From: Actinomycetes bacterium
GTDB taxonomy: Bacteria > Planctomycetota > Phycisphaerae > JAACET01
Direction of reading: 5' to 3'
Assembly (NCBI GenBank): GCA_030614915.1
Contig: JAUXAG010000021.1
Coordinates: 1-39,275 of the forward strand
DNA: 39,275 nucleotides
The notes below the pieces were generated by a model. That model saw only the letters and a program-made list of their open reading frames with translations. It did no database searches and was not told the origin of the DNA. A program made the translations under genes and the position numbers. Each line of letters opens with the position of its first letter. The first letter of the stretch is position 1. Of the stretch, positions 1 to 8,468 are shown in pieces.

Positions 1-1
1 C

Positions 2-1723
2 CTTGAACGCTACAGAGTGGGAGCCGTCGGGGCAGAATGGGAAATCGCTTTTTGGCAGCGTTGGGTCATTGCCGGCCGGGCTTTGTTTTTCTATGTTTCC
101 AAACTGCTTTGGCCCGTCAATCTGGTCTTCATTTATCCTCGTTGGAATCCGGCGGAGTTCTCTACGCTTGGTCTGCTTTGGCCCGCGGCTGCGGTTGCCC
201 TGACCATCGTCTTGTGGTCTAGGCGAAAATCAATTGGACGAGCCCCGCTGGCAGCCTGGGCGGGGTTTGTCATTACCCTCTTTCCCGCCTTAGGCTTTTT
301 TAATGTCTATCCTTTCCGCTATTCATTTGTGGCTGACCATTTCCAGTATTTGGCTTCGATCTTTTGCATCACTCTGTTCGTTGGTTTGGGACACGGCCTG
401 TGTAAGCGTTTCTGTACCCAGCTATTCAAATTCTCAGTCTTTCCTGGTGCTCGAATTCTTTTGACCTCAATTGTTCTGCTTTTGCTGGGCTATCTCACCT
501 ACGCTCAGGCCCTTATGTACGAAGACGTTGAAAGTCTCTGGAAAACGACGATCCGCAGGAACCCTGGGGCATCGATGGCCTGGAACAACCTGGGGGTGCT
601 GTATAGGACCAGGGGTGACTACGACCAAGCCATCCGCGCTTGCAACAAGGGCATCGAGTTGAATCCCGCAGATCCCAAGGCCTACGGCAACCGGGGCATG
701 GCGTACAAGGGCAAAGGCGACTACGATCGGGCCATACGGGATTTCGACCAGGCCATCGCGTTGGATCCCGCAGATACCGAGGCCTACGGCAACCGGGGCG
801 TTGTGTACTTGGCCAAGGGTGACTACGATCGAGCTATACGGGATTTCGACCAGGTCATCGCGTTGCATCCCGCAGATGCCAATGTCTACTACAACAGAGG
901 CCTCGCCTACCGAGGCAAGGGTGACCTTGAGCAGGCCATCCGCGATTACAACGAGGCCATCGAGTTGAATCCCGCAGATGCCGAGGCCTACATCAACCGG
1001 GGCGTTGCGTACTTGGCCAAGGGTGACTACGATCGGGCCATAGGGGATTTCGACCGGGCCATCGCATTGGATCCCGCATATGCCAAGGCCTACAGCAACC
1101 GGGGCGTAGCGTACTTGGCCAAGGGTGACTACGACCAAGCCATCCGCGCTTGCAACAAGGCCATCGCGTTGGATCCCGCATATGCCAAGGCCTATAGCAA
1201 CCGGGGTATGGCGTACAAGGGCAAAGGCGACTACGATCGAGCTATACGGGATTTCGACCAGGCCATCGTGCTGAATCCCGCAGATGCTCTGAGCCACAAG
1301 GCCATCGGCCAGGCGTTAATGGCGTTGGGCAGGGCCAAAGAGGCTACCAAGCACTACCGCCAGGCATTAGAGCTGCATGGCGACTGGCCGGAGTTACTAA
1401 ATGACTTGGCCTGGATACTAGCTACGCACGAGGATCCTGAACTTCGTAATGGGGCTGAAGCTCTTCGCCTTGCAGAACGAGCCTGCCAACTGGAGAATTA
1501 CAAAAATCCTGCAGTTCTGGATACTTTAGCGGCCGCGTACGCGGAAGCAGGCCAATTCGACCAGGCCGTCGAAACTGCCCAAAAGGCTGTCCGCTTAGCC
1601 TTGGCTGCGGGGCAGCAAGAATTGGCCAAGGATATTCGGAACCGGCTGAAATTGTACCAAGCCAAACGCCCTTATCGCGAGCCGCCCAGCTCAAAAGCTC
1701 TTAGCAGGCCGGAGTCGAAATAG
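2..1723 (+). CDS. GT-C/TMTC-like membrane protein with C-terminal TPR repeats (5' end outside window)
   Basis: The frame is open from the first bases with no convincing start, so the gene begins upstream and only its C-terminal part (about 570 residues) is seen. The first 170 residues hold about five hydrophobic segments and a motif resembling KLLWPVNLVFIYPRW, which is typical of the membrane part of large bacterial TPR proteins related to TMTC/GT-C glycosyltransferases. After the last membrane segment come seven canonical 34-residue TPR units, one diverged unit (nt 560-1375) and two or three weaker TPR helices up to the C terminus. The TPR region should face the periplasm and bind protein partners; glycosyl transfer is possible but not provable because the catalytic N-terminal half is missing. 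The TPR units are unusually alike at DNA level. Function is otherwise unknown. Confidence 0.85.
   Translation, partial: LERYRVGAVGAEWEIAFWQRWVIAGRALFFYVSKLLWPVNLVFIYPRWNPAEFSTLGLLWPAAAVALTIVLWSRRKSIGRAPLAAWAGFVITLFPALGFFNVYPFRYSFVADHFQYLASIFCITLFVGLGHGLCKRFCTQLFKFSVFPGARILLTSIVLLLLGYLTYAQALMYEDVESLWKTTIRRNPGASMAWNNLGVLYRTRGDYDQAIRACNKGIELNPADPKAYGNRGMAYKGKGDYDRAIRDFDQAIALDPADTEAYGNRGVVYLAKGDYDRAIRDFDQVIALHPADANVYYNRGLAYRGKGDLEQAIRDYNEAIELNPADAEAYINRGVAYLAKGDYDRAIGDFDRAIALDPAYAKAYSNRGVAYLAKGDYDQAIRACNKAIALDPAYAKAYSNRGMAYKGKGDYDRAIRDFDQAIVLNPADALSHKAIGQALMALGRAKEATKHYRQALELHGDWPELLNDLAWILATHEDPELRNGAEALRLAERACQLENYKNPAVLDTLAAAYAEAGQFDQAVETAQKAVRLALAAGQQELAKDIRNRLKLYQAKRPYREPPSSKALSRPESK
560..1375 (+). 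repeat. Eight tandem 102-bp TPR-coding units
   Basis: In-frame units of 102 bp (34 codons) start at 560, 662, 764, 866, 968, 1070, 1172 and 1274; the last is diverged. Several are nearly identical at nucleotide level. The junction of units 1-2 closely matches that of units 6-7, including the unusual ACNK residues, which suggests copying of a multi-unit block. Confidence 0.85.
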
Positions 1724-1795
1724 AAAAACAGGAAATGTCGGTTCAATGAGTTGGTTGGTATAGAAAAGTGAATAACTTCATGTGAGGTAACAAGC

Positions 1796-2770
1796 GTGGA
1801 ATATCGAAAACTAGGTAAAAGCGGTTTGAAAATTTCGGAAATCAGCTTCGGGGCATGGGGCATCAGCGGGGGTTGGGGGCAGCGCGACGATGACGAGTCC
1901 GTGCGAGCGTTGAACCGAGCCGTCGATATGGGTGTGAACTTCTTTGACACGGCAATGGTCTACGGCAACGGCCTGAGCGAGGAACTCATTCGGCGGGCGC
2001 TCAAGGGGCGCAACGAGCAGGTTTATGTAGCTACGAAAGTCAGCCCCAAAAACCGTATTTGGTCGCCGCCTACCGGGACGATTAATGAGGTGTTCCCTAA
2101 AGAGTATATCATCGAATGTACAGAAGCCAGCCTCAGGCGACTGGGCCTGGAATGCCTGGCTCTGCAGCAGTTGCACACCTGGACGGATCAATGGGCTGAA
2201 GCCGACGAATGGCAGAAGGCGGCAGAACAACTCAAGAAGCAAGGCAAGATTTTGGCCTTCGGTATATCGGTCGACAGCCACGCCCCCAACAGTTGCCTGG
2301 AGGTGATTAGTACAGGCCTGATCGACAGCGTGCAGGTGATATACAACATTTTCGACCAGAGCCCAGAGGCTGAACTTTTTCCCTTGGCCCAGGAACTGGC
2401 GGTGGGCATTATCGTCCGTTGCCCTTTGGACGAGGGTGGCCTGACGGGTAAGATCAGGCCGGAAACAGAATTCGCAGAAGACGATTGGCGCAGCAATTAC
2501 TTCAAGGGAGATCGCAAAGAACAGACCTACCAGAGGGTTCGAGCGATAGAAGAATGGCTGGTGGGAGACGAGGTGGACAGCATAGTCTCCGGGGCGCTGC
2601 GATTCTGCCTCAGTCACGAGGCGGTAAGCACGGTGATTCCCGGAATGCGCAGTGTGGTACATGTGGAAGCGAATTGCGCCGTCTCGGAAAAAGGCCCCCT
2701 GCCGGCGGAGATGGTCTCGCGGCTAAAACAGCACGCCTGGGATCGTAATTTCTACGGAAAGGTTCCCTAA
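1796..2770 (+). CDS. Aldo/keto reductase
   Basis: A 324-residue protein of the NADPH-dependent aldo/keto reductase superfamily, a soluble TIM barrel that reduces carbonyls; the substrate cannot be told from sequence. It opens with the usual beta-strand consensus (YRKLGKSGLKISEISFGAWG). The catalytic tetrad is visible: Asp51 and Tyr56 in FFDTAMVYGNG, Lys81 in VATKVSP, and His127 in LQQLHTW. Length is normal for the family. The start is GTG at 1796, preceded by GAGGT about 9 nt upstream. It follows the TPR gene by 72 bp, so it could be cotranscribed or have its own promoter. A 9-bp inverted repeat lies across its stop codon, and a broken second aldo/keto reductase follows. Confidence 0.93.
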   Translation: MEYRKLGKSGLKISEISFGAWGISGGWGQRDDDESVRALNRAVDMGVNFFDTAMVYGNGLSEELIRRALKGRNEQVYVATKVSPKNRIWSPPTGTINEVFPKEYIIECTEASLRRLGLECLALQQLHTWTDQWAEADEWQKAAEQLKKQGKILAFGISVDSHAPNSCLEVISTGLIDSVQVIYNIFDQSPEAELFPLAQELAVGIIVRCPLDEGGLTGKIRPETEFAEDDWRSNYFKGDRKEQTYQRVRAIEEWLVGDEVDSIVSGALRFCLSHEAVSTVIPGMRSVVHVEANCAVSEKGPLPAEMVSRLKQHAWDRNFYGKVP

Positions 2771-2804
2771 CAGTTGAACTGGTGCTTCTGTCGTCAACTG
2801 TTGG
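2767..2804 (+). terminator. Possible hairpin after the aldo/keto reductase
   Basis: AACAGTTGA (2769-2777) pairs perfectly with TCAACTGTT (2794-2802) across a 16-nt loop, with an extra G-C pair and a wobble outside. It starts at the stop codon. No T tract follows, so it is not a classical intrinsic terminator and may only be a 3' end stabiliser. Confidence 0.3.
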
Positions 2805-2914
2805 TGACTAAGGTGTAACTGTTTGATTCCGAACAGGTTATGTTTGCGATTTGTGAGTGTTTGCCTCGCATTGTGGAATTGTGCAGGTAATAGCTCTTAA
2901 TTTTAAATGATTTA

Positions 2915-3064
2915 CCGCGGCACTACCGACAAAGAGGCGAATCTGTCAGCGTAATCGGCTTAGGAGGAGCCTGTCTTAGCCAACACTCGCGAGCCGAAGG
3001 CATCGCCACGGTCAGGCGGGCGCTGGAACTGGGCGTGGGCTATTTCGACACCTCGCCCTTCTAC
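2915..3064 (+). pseudogene. Remnant of a second aldo/keto reductase (N-terminal fragment)
   Basis: One frame reads about 50 residues with clear aldo/keto reductase features: SVSVIGLGGACL (first barrel strand), then VRRALELGVGYFDTSPFY (cofactor Asp and catalytic Tyr region). No start codon precedes it; the frame is bounded by TAG at 2891. Similarity stops right after the FDTSPFY motif and the frame ends at TAG 3092-3094. The rest of a 300-residue enzyme is absent. It is not a duplicate of the intact neighbour, because the residues differ and look like another AKR subgroup. The remaining sequence of the 2771-3164 gap shows nothing recognisable. Confidence 0.6.
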
Positions 3065-3164
3065 GTTGCATCAATCTTTCTTGCACGAAGATAGACCATC
3101 TGATATAGCTCTTGCCTGAGTTAGTGTCCAACCCGTCAAATCCAAGCCGTATCCACCCTAGAGC

Positions 3165-6100
3165 TTACGCTCTCCCCTTCTGGATCCTGTTTGTGTTGTC
3201 TGTGTTCGTTGCCGCTTCATCTCGTTTGATAACCGCCTCCGGCTCGACCCACTGGCCCGTCCGCAGCCAGCGCAGCGCCCGGCGGATGTCGTTGCCGACT
3301 AGGTACAGGCTGGGCACCACCAGCAAGGTCAGCATCGTAGCGAACATCAACCCAAAGACAATCGACACCGCCATGGGTTTTAGGACTTGGGCCTGGAGCG
3401 ACCGCTCGAACAGCAGCGGCGTAATACCCGCCACCGTCGTCAACGTCGTCAAAATAATCGGCCGAAATCTTATCCTGGCCCCTTCCTCCACCGATTGATA
3501 AACTCCTCCGCCCGCTCGCACCCGCCGGTTCACCAAATCTACCAGTACCAGCGAGTCGTTGACCACAATCCCCGCCAACGCCACCATCCCGAACATGCTC
3601 AGCAGCGTAACCTCGAACCCCACAATCCAGTGCCCCACCACCGCCCCCACCAGTCCAAAGGGAATAGCCACCATAATGATCAGCGGCTGAAGGTAGCTGC
3701 GGAACAAAGCCGCCAATATCGTATAAATCCCCAGCAGAGCCATCGGAAACCAGATAAACAGGGCGCTGAGCGACTCGAAAATCTGTTGCCTCTGCCCCCA
3801 CAGATCAATTTTTAGCTTCGGGAACTTCGCTCGCAGCTCTGCAAAGAACCCATCCTCGCGATTCAGCTCCTGGAGAATCTGTTCCGCATTGGCTGCTTCC
3901 TCATCCACGTCAGCCGAGACATTGATCACATTGTTTCGTTCTACCCGCCGCAGAGTGGTATATCCCCGCTTCATTTCCACTTCCGCCACCTCTGCAAACG
4001 GCACTTCCGCTCCCGTCGCCGTCCGCACCCGCATATTCTCCACGTCGCCAAGACTCCGCCGCTGCCACTCCGGATAGCGCACCATAACTTTGATCTCATC
4101 GCGTCCTCGCTGAATCTTCAAGCTCTCATTGCCGTAGAAGGCATCGCGAAGTTGCCACGCCAGGGTCTTCAGTTGAATCCCCAGATTCTCTGCCCCCATC
4201 TTTAGTCTAATTTTCATCTCCATCTTGCCCGGCAAAGCGTCGTCACGGATATCGCTTACCCCCTTGAACTTGGCCAACCGGGCCTTGAGCAGTTCCGCTG
4301 CCGGTTTGACATAATCAGTGCTAGGCCCCAGCATTCTAAATTCCAGAGCCTTGCCCCCAGGTCCGCCGTGAAAAGTCCCAAACTCCACACTGAGGGCATC
4401 GGGGATGTATCCGGTATTCTTTCGCCATAGTTGAGTAATCTGTTCGCTGGTCACCCCATTGGTTCGCCGTTCAGCCGGGGCCAGTTCTACGATTACCTCG
4501 CACACATGGCCCCCGCCATCGCTTGTTACCCCTTCCTGGCCGCCTGACCCGGTCATTTGGCCCAGCAGGGCGTAGGCGTGTCGAATCACCCGGCTACCTT
4601 CCTGGTCTTTGAGTGTTTCGTTGATCTTTAGAACTGCCATAGTCAGCTGCCGAGCCACTTGTGAAGTCCGTTCGAACGGTGTACCGCTCTGCAGCGTTAC
4701 CTGAGCCCGCAGTGTATCGCTATCGAACTTAGGAAATCCGATTACCTGTATGTGCCCTCCCAGCATCGCTCCTACCATTATCACCAATACCCCCGCAGCC
4801 ACAGCCAGCGTCACATAACGATTCCCGGTCGCTAGCCGAAAGATTCTCGTAAACGGTACTCCGATAAACCAACGCACCCCAGTATCTATCCGCCTGCGTA
4901 TGCCCCTGGCAAACTGCTTGACAAAATTGATATTTGTCTCATCAAGCCCCGGTAATCTCCGTAGGCTGTGAGCCAAGTGAGGCGGCAGAATCAAAATGCA
5001 TTCTACCAGCGAAAACGCTAGCGCCACAATAACCGTTATTGGAATAATCTCGATGAACGTCCCCATCAACCCTGGAATAAACATCAACGGCAGAAAGGCC
5101 ACCCACGTCGTCGTCACCGCCGCCACCACCGGCATTAGCACACTACGCGTCCCTGTTACTGCTGCTGCCATCGGATGCTCACCAAACTCGATCTTTCTAT
5201 AGACGTTCTCTCCCACTACAATCGCATCGTCCACGATCAAACCCAAAGTCATGATCAATGCGAACATGTTCATCATATTCAAGCTCTGCCCCGCCAGATT
5301 CATCACCAACAGCGTTCCTAAGATCGAAACCGGAATCCCCAGGGCAACCCAAAAAGACAGCCTCATCCCCAAAAATATCCACAAAATCACGAACACCAGC
5401 ATCAGACCCTTGATCCCGTTACCCTTCAGCATATTCAAGCGATCCAGGATGAACTTGGACATATCCGACCAGGTCTCCAGCGTAATCCCCTCGGGCATTT
5501 CCGCTCTCTTGCGATCCACGTATTCGCGCACCGCGCTGGCAATTTTAATGCTGTCCTCATCTGCGGTCTTATAAACGCTCACCAGGGCCGCAGGCTGACC
5601 GTTGAATTGCCCCCCCACGTCCACATCCTCAAAGCCTTCACGCACGGTAGCCACATCCGACAGACGCACCACCGTGCCGTCCGGCTTGCTCAGCACTACG
5701 ATATTCTCATATTCTTGGGCCGTATTCTTCTGCCCCACCACTCGAATACTCAGCTCCCCCCCGCTGGTCTTGATGCTCCCCGCCGGCAAATCGAAGCTGC
5801 TTTCGGCCACCACCTGAGCTACTTTCCCCAAAGTAAGCCCGTGCCTGCGCAGAGCTTCTTCCGAAACTTCCACCGTAATCTCGAAGTCCCGCACTCCCGA
5901 GACAATCACTTGCGAGATTTCCGGCAAATCGTTGATCTCATCCCGGATTTCTTGAGCGAGTTCTTTGAGAGTTCTTTCTTCAGCATTTCCTGCCACCGCC
6001 ACGTGGATCACGTGTTGCCGCCTGGTTAACTCTACCACTGACGGATCTTCAGCATCTTCCGGAAAATCTATCTTCTCCACTTCGCTTTTAACATCATCCA

Positions 6101-6413
6101 GCACCTTGCGTACGTCGGCTTCGCTCTGTAGTTCCAGGACAACCGTGCCCATCCCCTCTCGGCTCTGAGAGCTGAGTTCTTTGACCCCTTCCATTCCTGC
6201 CAGACGATCTTCGATTTTCAGACAGATGCTCTGTTCGATATCATCCGGACTCGCTCCCGGATACGCTAGGGAAACCGTAACCATATTTATGCTGAATTCC
6301 GGAAATATCTCCCGCGGAAGCAAAAAACCTGCTGCTAGTCCACCGCCGAGGATCAAGATCATCAGCATATTGCTGGCCACGGGATTGCGCACCATTCTCT
6401 GGATCACGCTCAT
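3165..6413 (-). CDS. RND-family efflux transporter permease (AcrB/HAE-type)
   Basis: A 1082-residue inner-membrane proton-driven pump of the resistance-nodulation-division family, the usual size. It starts with the typical short cytoplasmic helix and first membrane segment (residues 1-35, ending LLPREIFPEF). Two large periplasmic loops follow TM1 and TM7, and two blocks of membrane helices lie at about 335-480 and 860-1050. The proton-relay pair Asp395-Asp396 is present in TM4 (GLIVDDAIVVGENV). The start ATG at 6413 has AGGAA about 8 nt upstream. It lies 10 bp behind the adaptor gene and is surely cotranscribed with it. No outer-membrane TolC partner is in the window. The substrate is unknown; the sequence looks closer to multidrug or HAE-type pumps than to the heavy-metal type, but this is not certain. 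Confidence 0.95.
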   Translation of the reverse strand: MSVIQRMVRNPVASNMLMILILGGGLAAGFLLPREIFPEFSINMVTVSLAYPGASPDDIEQSICLKIEDRLAGMEGVKELSSQSREGMGTVVLELQSEADVRKVLDDVKSEVEKIDFPEDAEDPSVVELTRRQHVIHVAVAGNAEERTLKELAQEIRDEINDLPEISQVIVSGVRDFEITVEVSEEALRRHGLTLGKVAQVVAESSFDLPAGSIKTSGGELSIRVVGQKNTAQEYENIVVLSKPDGTVVRLSDVATVREGFEDVDVGGQFNGQPAALVSVYKTADEDSIKIASAVREYVDRKRAEMPEGITLETWSDMSKFILDRLNMLKGNGIKGLMLVFVILWIFLGMRLSFWVALGIPVSILGTLLVMNLAGQSLNMMNMFALIMTLGLIVDDAIVVGENVYRKIEFGEHPMAAAVTGTRSVLMPVVAAVTTTWVAFLPLMFIPGLMGTFIEIIPITVIVALAFSLVECILILPPHLAHSLRRLPGLDETNINFVKQFARGIRRRIDTGVRWFIGVPFTRIFRLATGNRYVTLAVAAGVLVIMVGAMLGGHIQVIGFPKFDSDTLRAQVTLQSGTPFERTSQVARQLTMAVLKINETLKDQEGSRVIRHAYALLGQMTGSGGQEGVTSDGGGHVCEVIVELAPAERRTNGVTSEQITQLWRKNTGYIPDALSVEFGTFHGGPGGKALEFRMLGPSTDYVKPAAELLKARLAKFKGVSDIRDDALPGKMEMKIRLKMGAENLGIQLKTLAWQLRDAFYGNESLKIQRGRDEIKVMVRYPEWQRRSLGDVENMRVRTATGAEVPFAEVAEVEMKRGYTTLRRVERNNVINVSADVDEEAANAEQILQELNREDGFFAELRAKFPKLKIDLWGQRQQIFESLSALFIWFPMALLGIYTILAALFRSYLQPLIIMVAIPFGLVGAVVGHWIVGFEVTLLSMFGMVALAGIVVNDSLVLVDLVNRRVRAGGGVYQSVEEGARIRFRPIILTTLTTVAGITPLLFERSLQAQVLKPMAVSIVFGLMFATMLTLLVVPSLYLVGNDIRRALRWLRTGQWVEPEAVIKRDEAATNTDNTNRIQKGRA

Positions 6414-6423
6414 CTGTATTTTC

Positions 6424-7875
6424 CTACGGTTGGACCTGGGCAGCGGGTTTTAGCCTGGAAACCTTCTCTTTCGTCCTATTTTCAGACGCAGCATTTGGAT
6501 TGGAGGTTATTGAGTCAACAGCTTCGACAGTCATACCGATGACCGGCTTGGCAATCGTGTTTATCACTACCCTATCCCCTCGACTAATGCCTGACCCCGG
6601 CAGAATTATGGCCTCTTCGCCGGCAAACCGACCCACCTTGACCGGCTCTTTGGCCAGTCGCCCATCAACCACCTTGTACACGCTGCCGTCCGGCAGAACA
6701 GCCTGCCGCGGAAGGATATAGACCTCGGCTAGCTTCTTGCCCAGAACTGTAACTTTACAGAACATATTGACCTCGAGCATCGGCTTGTCTTCATTTGACC
6801 GGCGCCCGTTCATATACGACGGTGATCGGCTGAGGGTATTATTAGATGTCCTTTTTAGCCTTGGGTTCTTCACCTGGGCCACTAGGCTGGCCGTGCGTGT
6901 CTTGGCCTCGAGCCCGGCTTCGATTCGATCGATCCGACCTCGCCAACTCACCGTTTGTCCATTACCCGGCCGCTGCCATTCGATGATTGCTTCTATATCT
7001 TCACCTGACTCGGTCTCATTCACTTCCTTGCTGGGCTCCAGCAGTTCCTTATCCATCCACTCCAAGTCGGTGTAGGCAATCGAGACAGGCACTTCCATGA
7101 TATCCGTGCCGTAGATTTCTCCGCAGTTGGCCCCGGTCTGAACCTGTTCGCCGACTTCGATATTACAGCTTAGCACCCGCCCAGCGACTGGACTCTTCAG
7201 AATGCAGCGGGCTAAGTTCGTTTGGGCCTGTTTAAGCTCCACCTTCTTCGAAGCAATCTCCGCTTCCAGCTTGGCTCGATCCGGCCCAATTAAAGCTAAC
7301 TTGTTAACCATATCTTGCAACCGTACTTCTTGACTTAGTAGCTCTTCTCTAGCTAAATCCAGTTCATTGTCGCTGGCTGCGTTGCGCTCCACTAGCCTGC
7401 TAACCTTCTTCACCTGGCTCCGGGCCAGCTCACGCCGTTCGGTCTCGATTTGCTGGGACTCCTCGAGGTTCTTCTCCTCTTGATTCAAACGCTCCAGCTG
7501 GGCGTTGAGCAGTTCGATGCTCTTTTCCACCCGTTCCACTGCCAACTTGTAGTCCGTCTCTTCGATACGACAGAGCACTTGGCCTTCGCTGACGTATTTG
7601 CCCGACAGAAAATTGGGGGCTTTTTCGACAATAATACCTGTAACCTGCGGCGTAATTTTCAGTTGAATCTTTGGACGGGCCGAACCGTAACCGATAATCT
7701 CTACTCGCTGATTCAGCCGTGGCTCTATCGGCGGGGCCACCACCCTGGGGACGACCTTGTGGGGTACTCGCTGGGCCGGCTGCCGACGCCAGGCGATCAG
7801 CCAGGTCCCGACAAGCACCGCCCCAGCCAAGAGTATTATCGGAAGCACGATATTCAAAACTATGCGAAGCTTCAT
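6424..7875 (-). CDS. RND efflux periplasmic adaptor (HlyD/MFP family)
   Basis: A 483-residue membrane-fusion protein that links the RND pump (next gene, 10 bp downstream) to an outer-membrane channel. It has one N-terminal membrane anchor (about residues 7-28), then the first half of the barrel-sandwich domain around IEETDYKLAVERVEKS. A long charged alpha-helical hairpin follows at about 90-210, predicted coiled coil. The second lipoyl half is LKSPVAGRVLSCNIEVGEQV, followed by beta-barrel and membrane-proximal domains. It is longer than many adaptors (about 370-400), partly through an Arg/Ser/Asn-rich insert near residue 345. The start ATG at 7875 has GAGG upstream. A promoter with an extended -10 lies about 40 bp upstream. 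Confidence 0.93.
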   Translation of the reverse strand: MKLRIVLNIVLPIILLAGAVLVGTWLIAWRRQPAQRVPHKVVPRVVAPPIEPRLNQRVEIIGYGSARPKIQLKITPQVTGIIVEKAPNFLSGKYVSEGQVLCRIEETDYKLAVERVEKSIELLNAQLERLNQEEKNLEESQQIETERRELARSQVKKVSRLVERNAASDNELDLAREELLSQEVRLQDMVNKLALIGPDRAKLEAEIASKKVELKQAQTNLARCILKSPVAGRVLSCNIEVGEQVQTGANCGEIYGTDIMEVPVSIAYTDLEWMDKELLEPSKEVNETESGEDIEAIIEWQRPGNGQTVSWRGRIDRIEAGLEAKTRTASLVAQVKNPRLKRTSNNTLSRSPSYMNGRRSNEDKPMLEVNMFCKVTVLGKKLAEVYILPRQAVLPDGSVYKVVDGRLAKEPVKVGRFAGEEAIILPGSGISRGDRVVINTIAKPVIGMTVEAVDSITSNPNAASENRTKEKVSRLKPAAQVQP

Positions 7876-7913
7876 TTTCTGTCAGCCTCAAAAATAGCCC
7901 CAACCCGCTTACG

Positions 7914-7922
7914 ATTATAGCA
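7914..7922 (-). promoter_or_regulatory. Extended -10 promoter of the adaptor-pump operon
   Basis: The minus strand reads TGCTATAAT, a perfect -10 hexamer with the TG extension, about 40 nt upstream of the adaptor start. No good -35 is seen 16-18 nt further up, as is common for extended -10 promoters. Confidence 0.4.
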
Positions 7923-8158
7923 TCGTGCCCCCCAAATTGCACGTATCCTGCCTATCTGTTTTTCGGATGAAAGCTAGCCCCCCGCGAGTACATTTCTAAG
8001 CCACACTGCTTATCGGACCGGCTGGCGACAATGCTCTTTCAAGCCGATTGCCCCTTCCCAAATCCGCCTACCATCCGCAGATAATGGTCAAAAAATACAG
8101 AGCTCACCCAAACCCGCGGCCCTCCAGCCCAAGTCTCTACCCCGCGTCCTTACCCTTA

Positions 8159-8468
8159 GGCACTCTAACAAGACCTGACGTGAGCCGCGTTGCCAGACAA
8201 ATCGGATGGATGCAAGGAAGAACGACGGCGGCATACCTGGATGGTATGCTTAGGAGTTCTGACGCAGCAGACGTCGATTTGGCTCGCAACCCGAAGGGGA
8301 TGGGGTCCCCAATCGCGACTTACTGCGATTGGGGGTGCCCCGCCGTCCTTTTGCCCGCCGCCGGCGTCGCTCGTCGTCAATGATACTCGCTGCATCGTAT
8401 CCTCCTCGCTTCTAGGCGGCAACCAAAAATCCAGGCGTCGCGGCCGCGTCAGGTGTTGTTAGAGTGCC
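8159..8468. mobile_element. MITE-like non-autonomous element with terminal inverted repeats
   Basis: The left end 8159-8180 (GGCACTCTAACAAGACCTGACG) matches the reverse complement of the right end 8447-8468 at 21 of 22 positions. The similarity fades gradually inward (GCCGCG..GCC on both sides with a one-base gap). Both ends are flanked by direct TTA (8156-8158 and 8469-8471), consistent with a TA or TTA target duplication. No transposase is encoded; the short frames inside match nothing I recognise. The centre carries a strong 15-bp hairpin. The right end reaches into the 3' end of the HMGL-like gene and supplies its last two codons and stop. The rest of the 7923-8158 gap shows no gene. Confidence 0.6.
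8302..8341. other. Strong hairpin inside the inverted-repeat element
   Basis: GGGGTCCCCAATCGC (8302-8316) pairs with the complementary arm 8325-8341 across an 8-nt loop with one or two bulged bases. There is no T tract on either side, so it is not read as an intrinsic terminator. It may be a structural part of the element or a small-RNA fold. Confidence 0.5.

Noticed and set aside
467-1297. Long minus-strand open frame (276 codons) inside the TPR gene
   Set aside because: It is the antisense shadow of the 102-bp repeats; it shows only their periodicity and no independent start or protein character.
560-1375. CRISPR-like regular repeats
   Set aside because: The period is 102 bp and in frame with TPR codons; there are no spacers.
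3387-3815. Plus-strand frames inside the RND pump gene
   Set aside because: Antisense shadows of a clear 1082-residue RND protein; composition is skewed to Pro/His/Gln.
8302-8341. Intrinsic terminator for the HMGL gene
   Set aside because: The stem is strong but no T run follows on either strand.
8165-8462. Short open frames on both strands within the inverted-repeat element
   Set aside because: No ribosome site or known motifs; they overlap each other and a hairpin, so they are probably chance.
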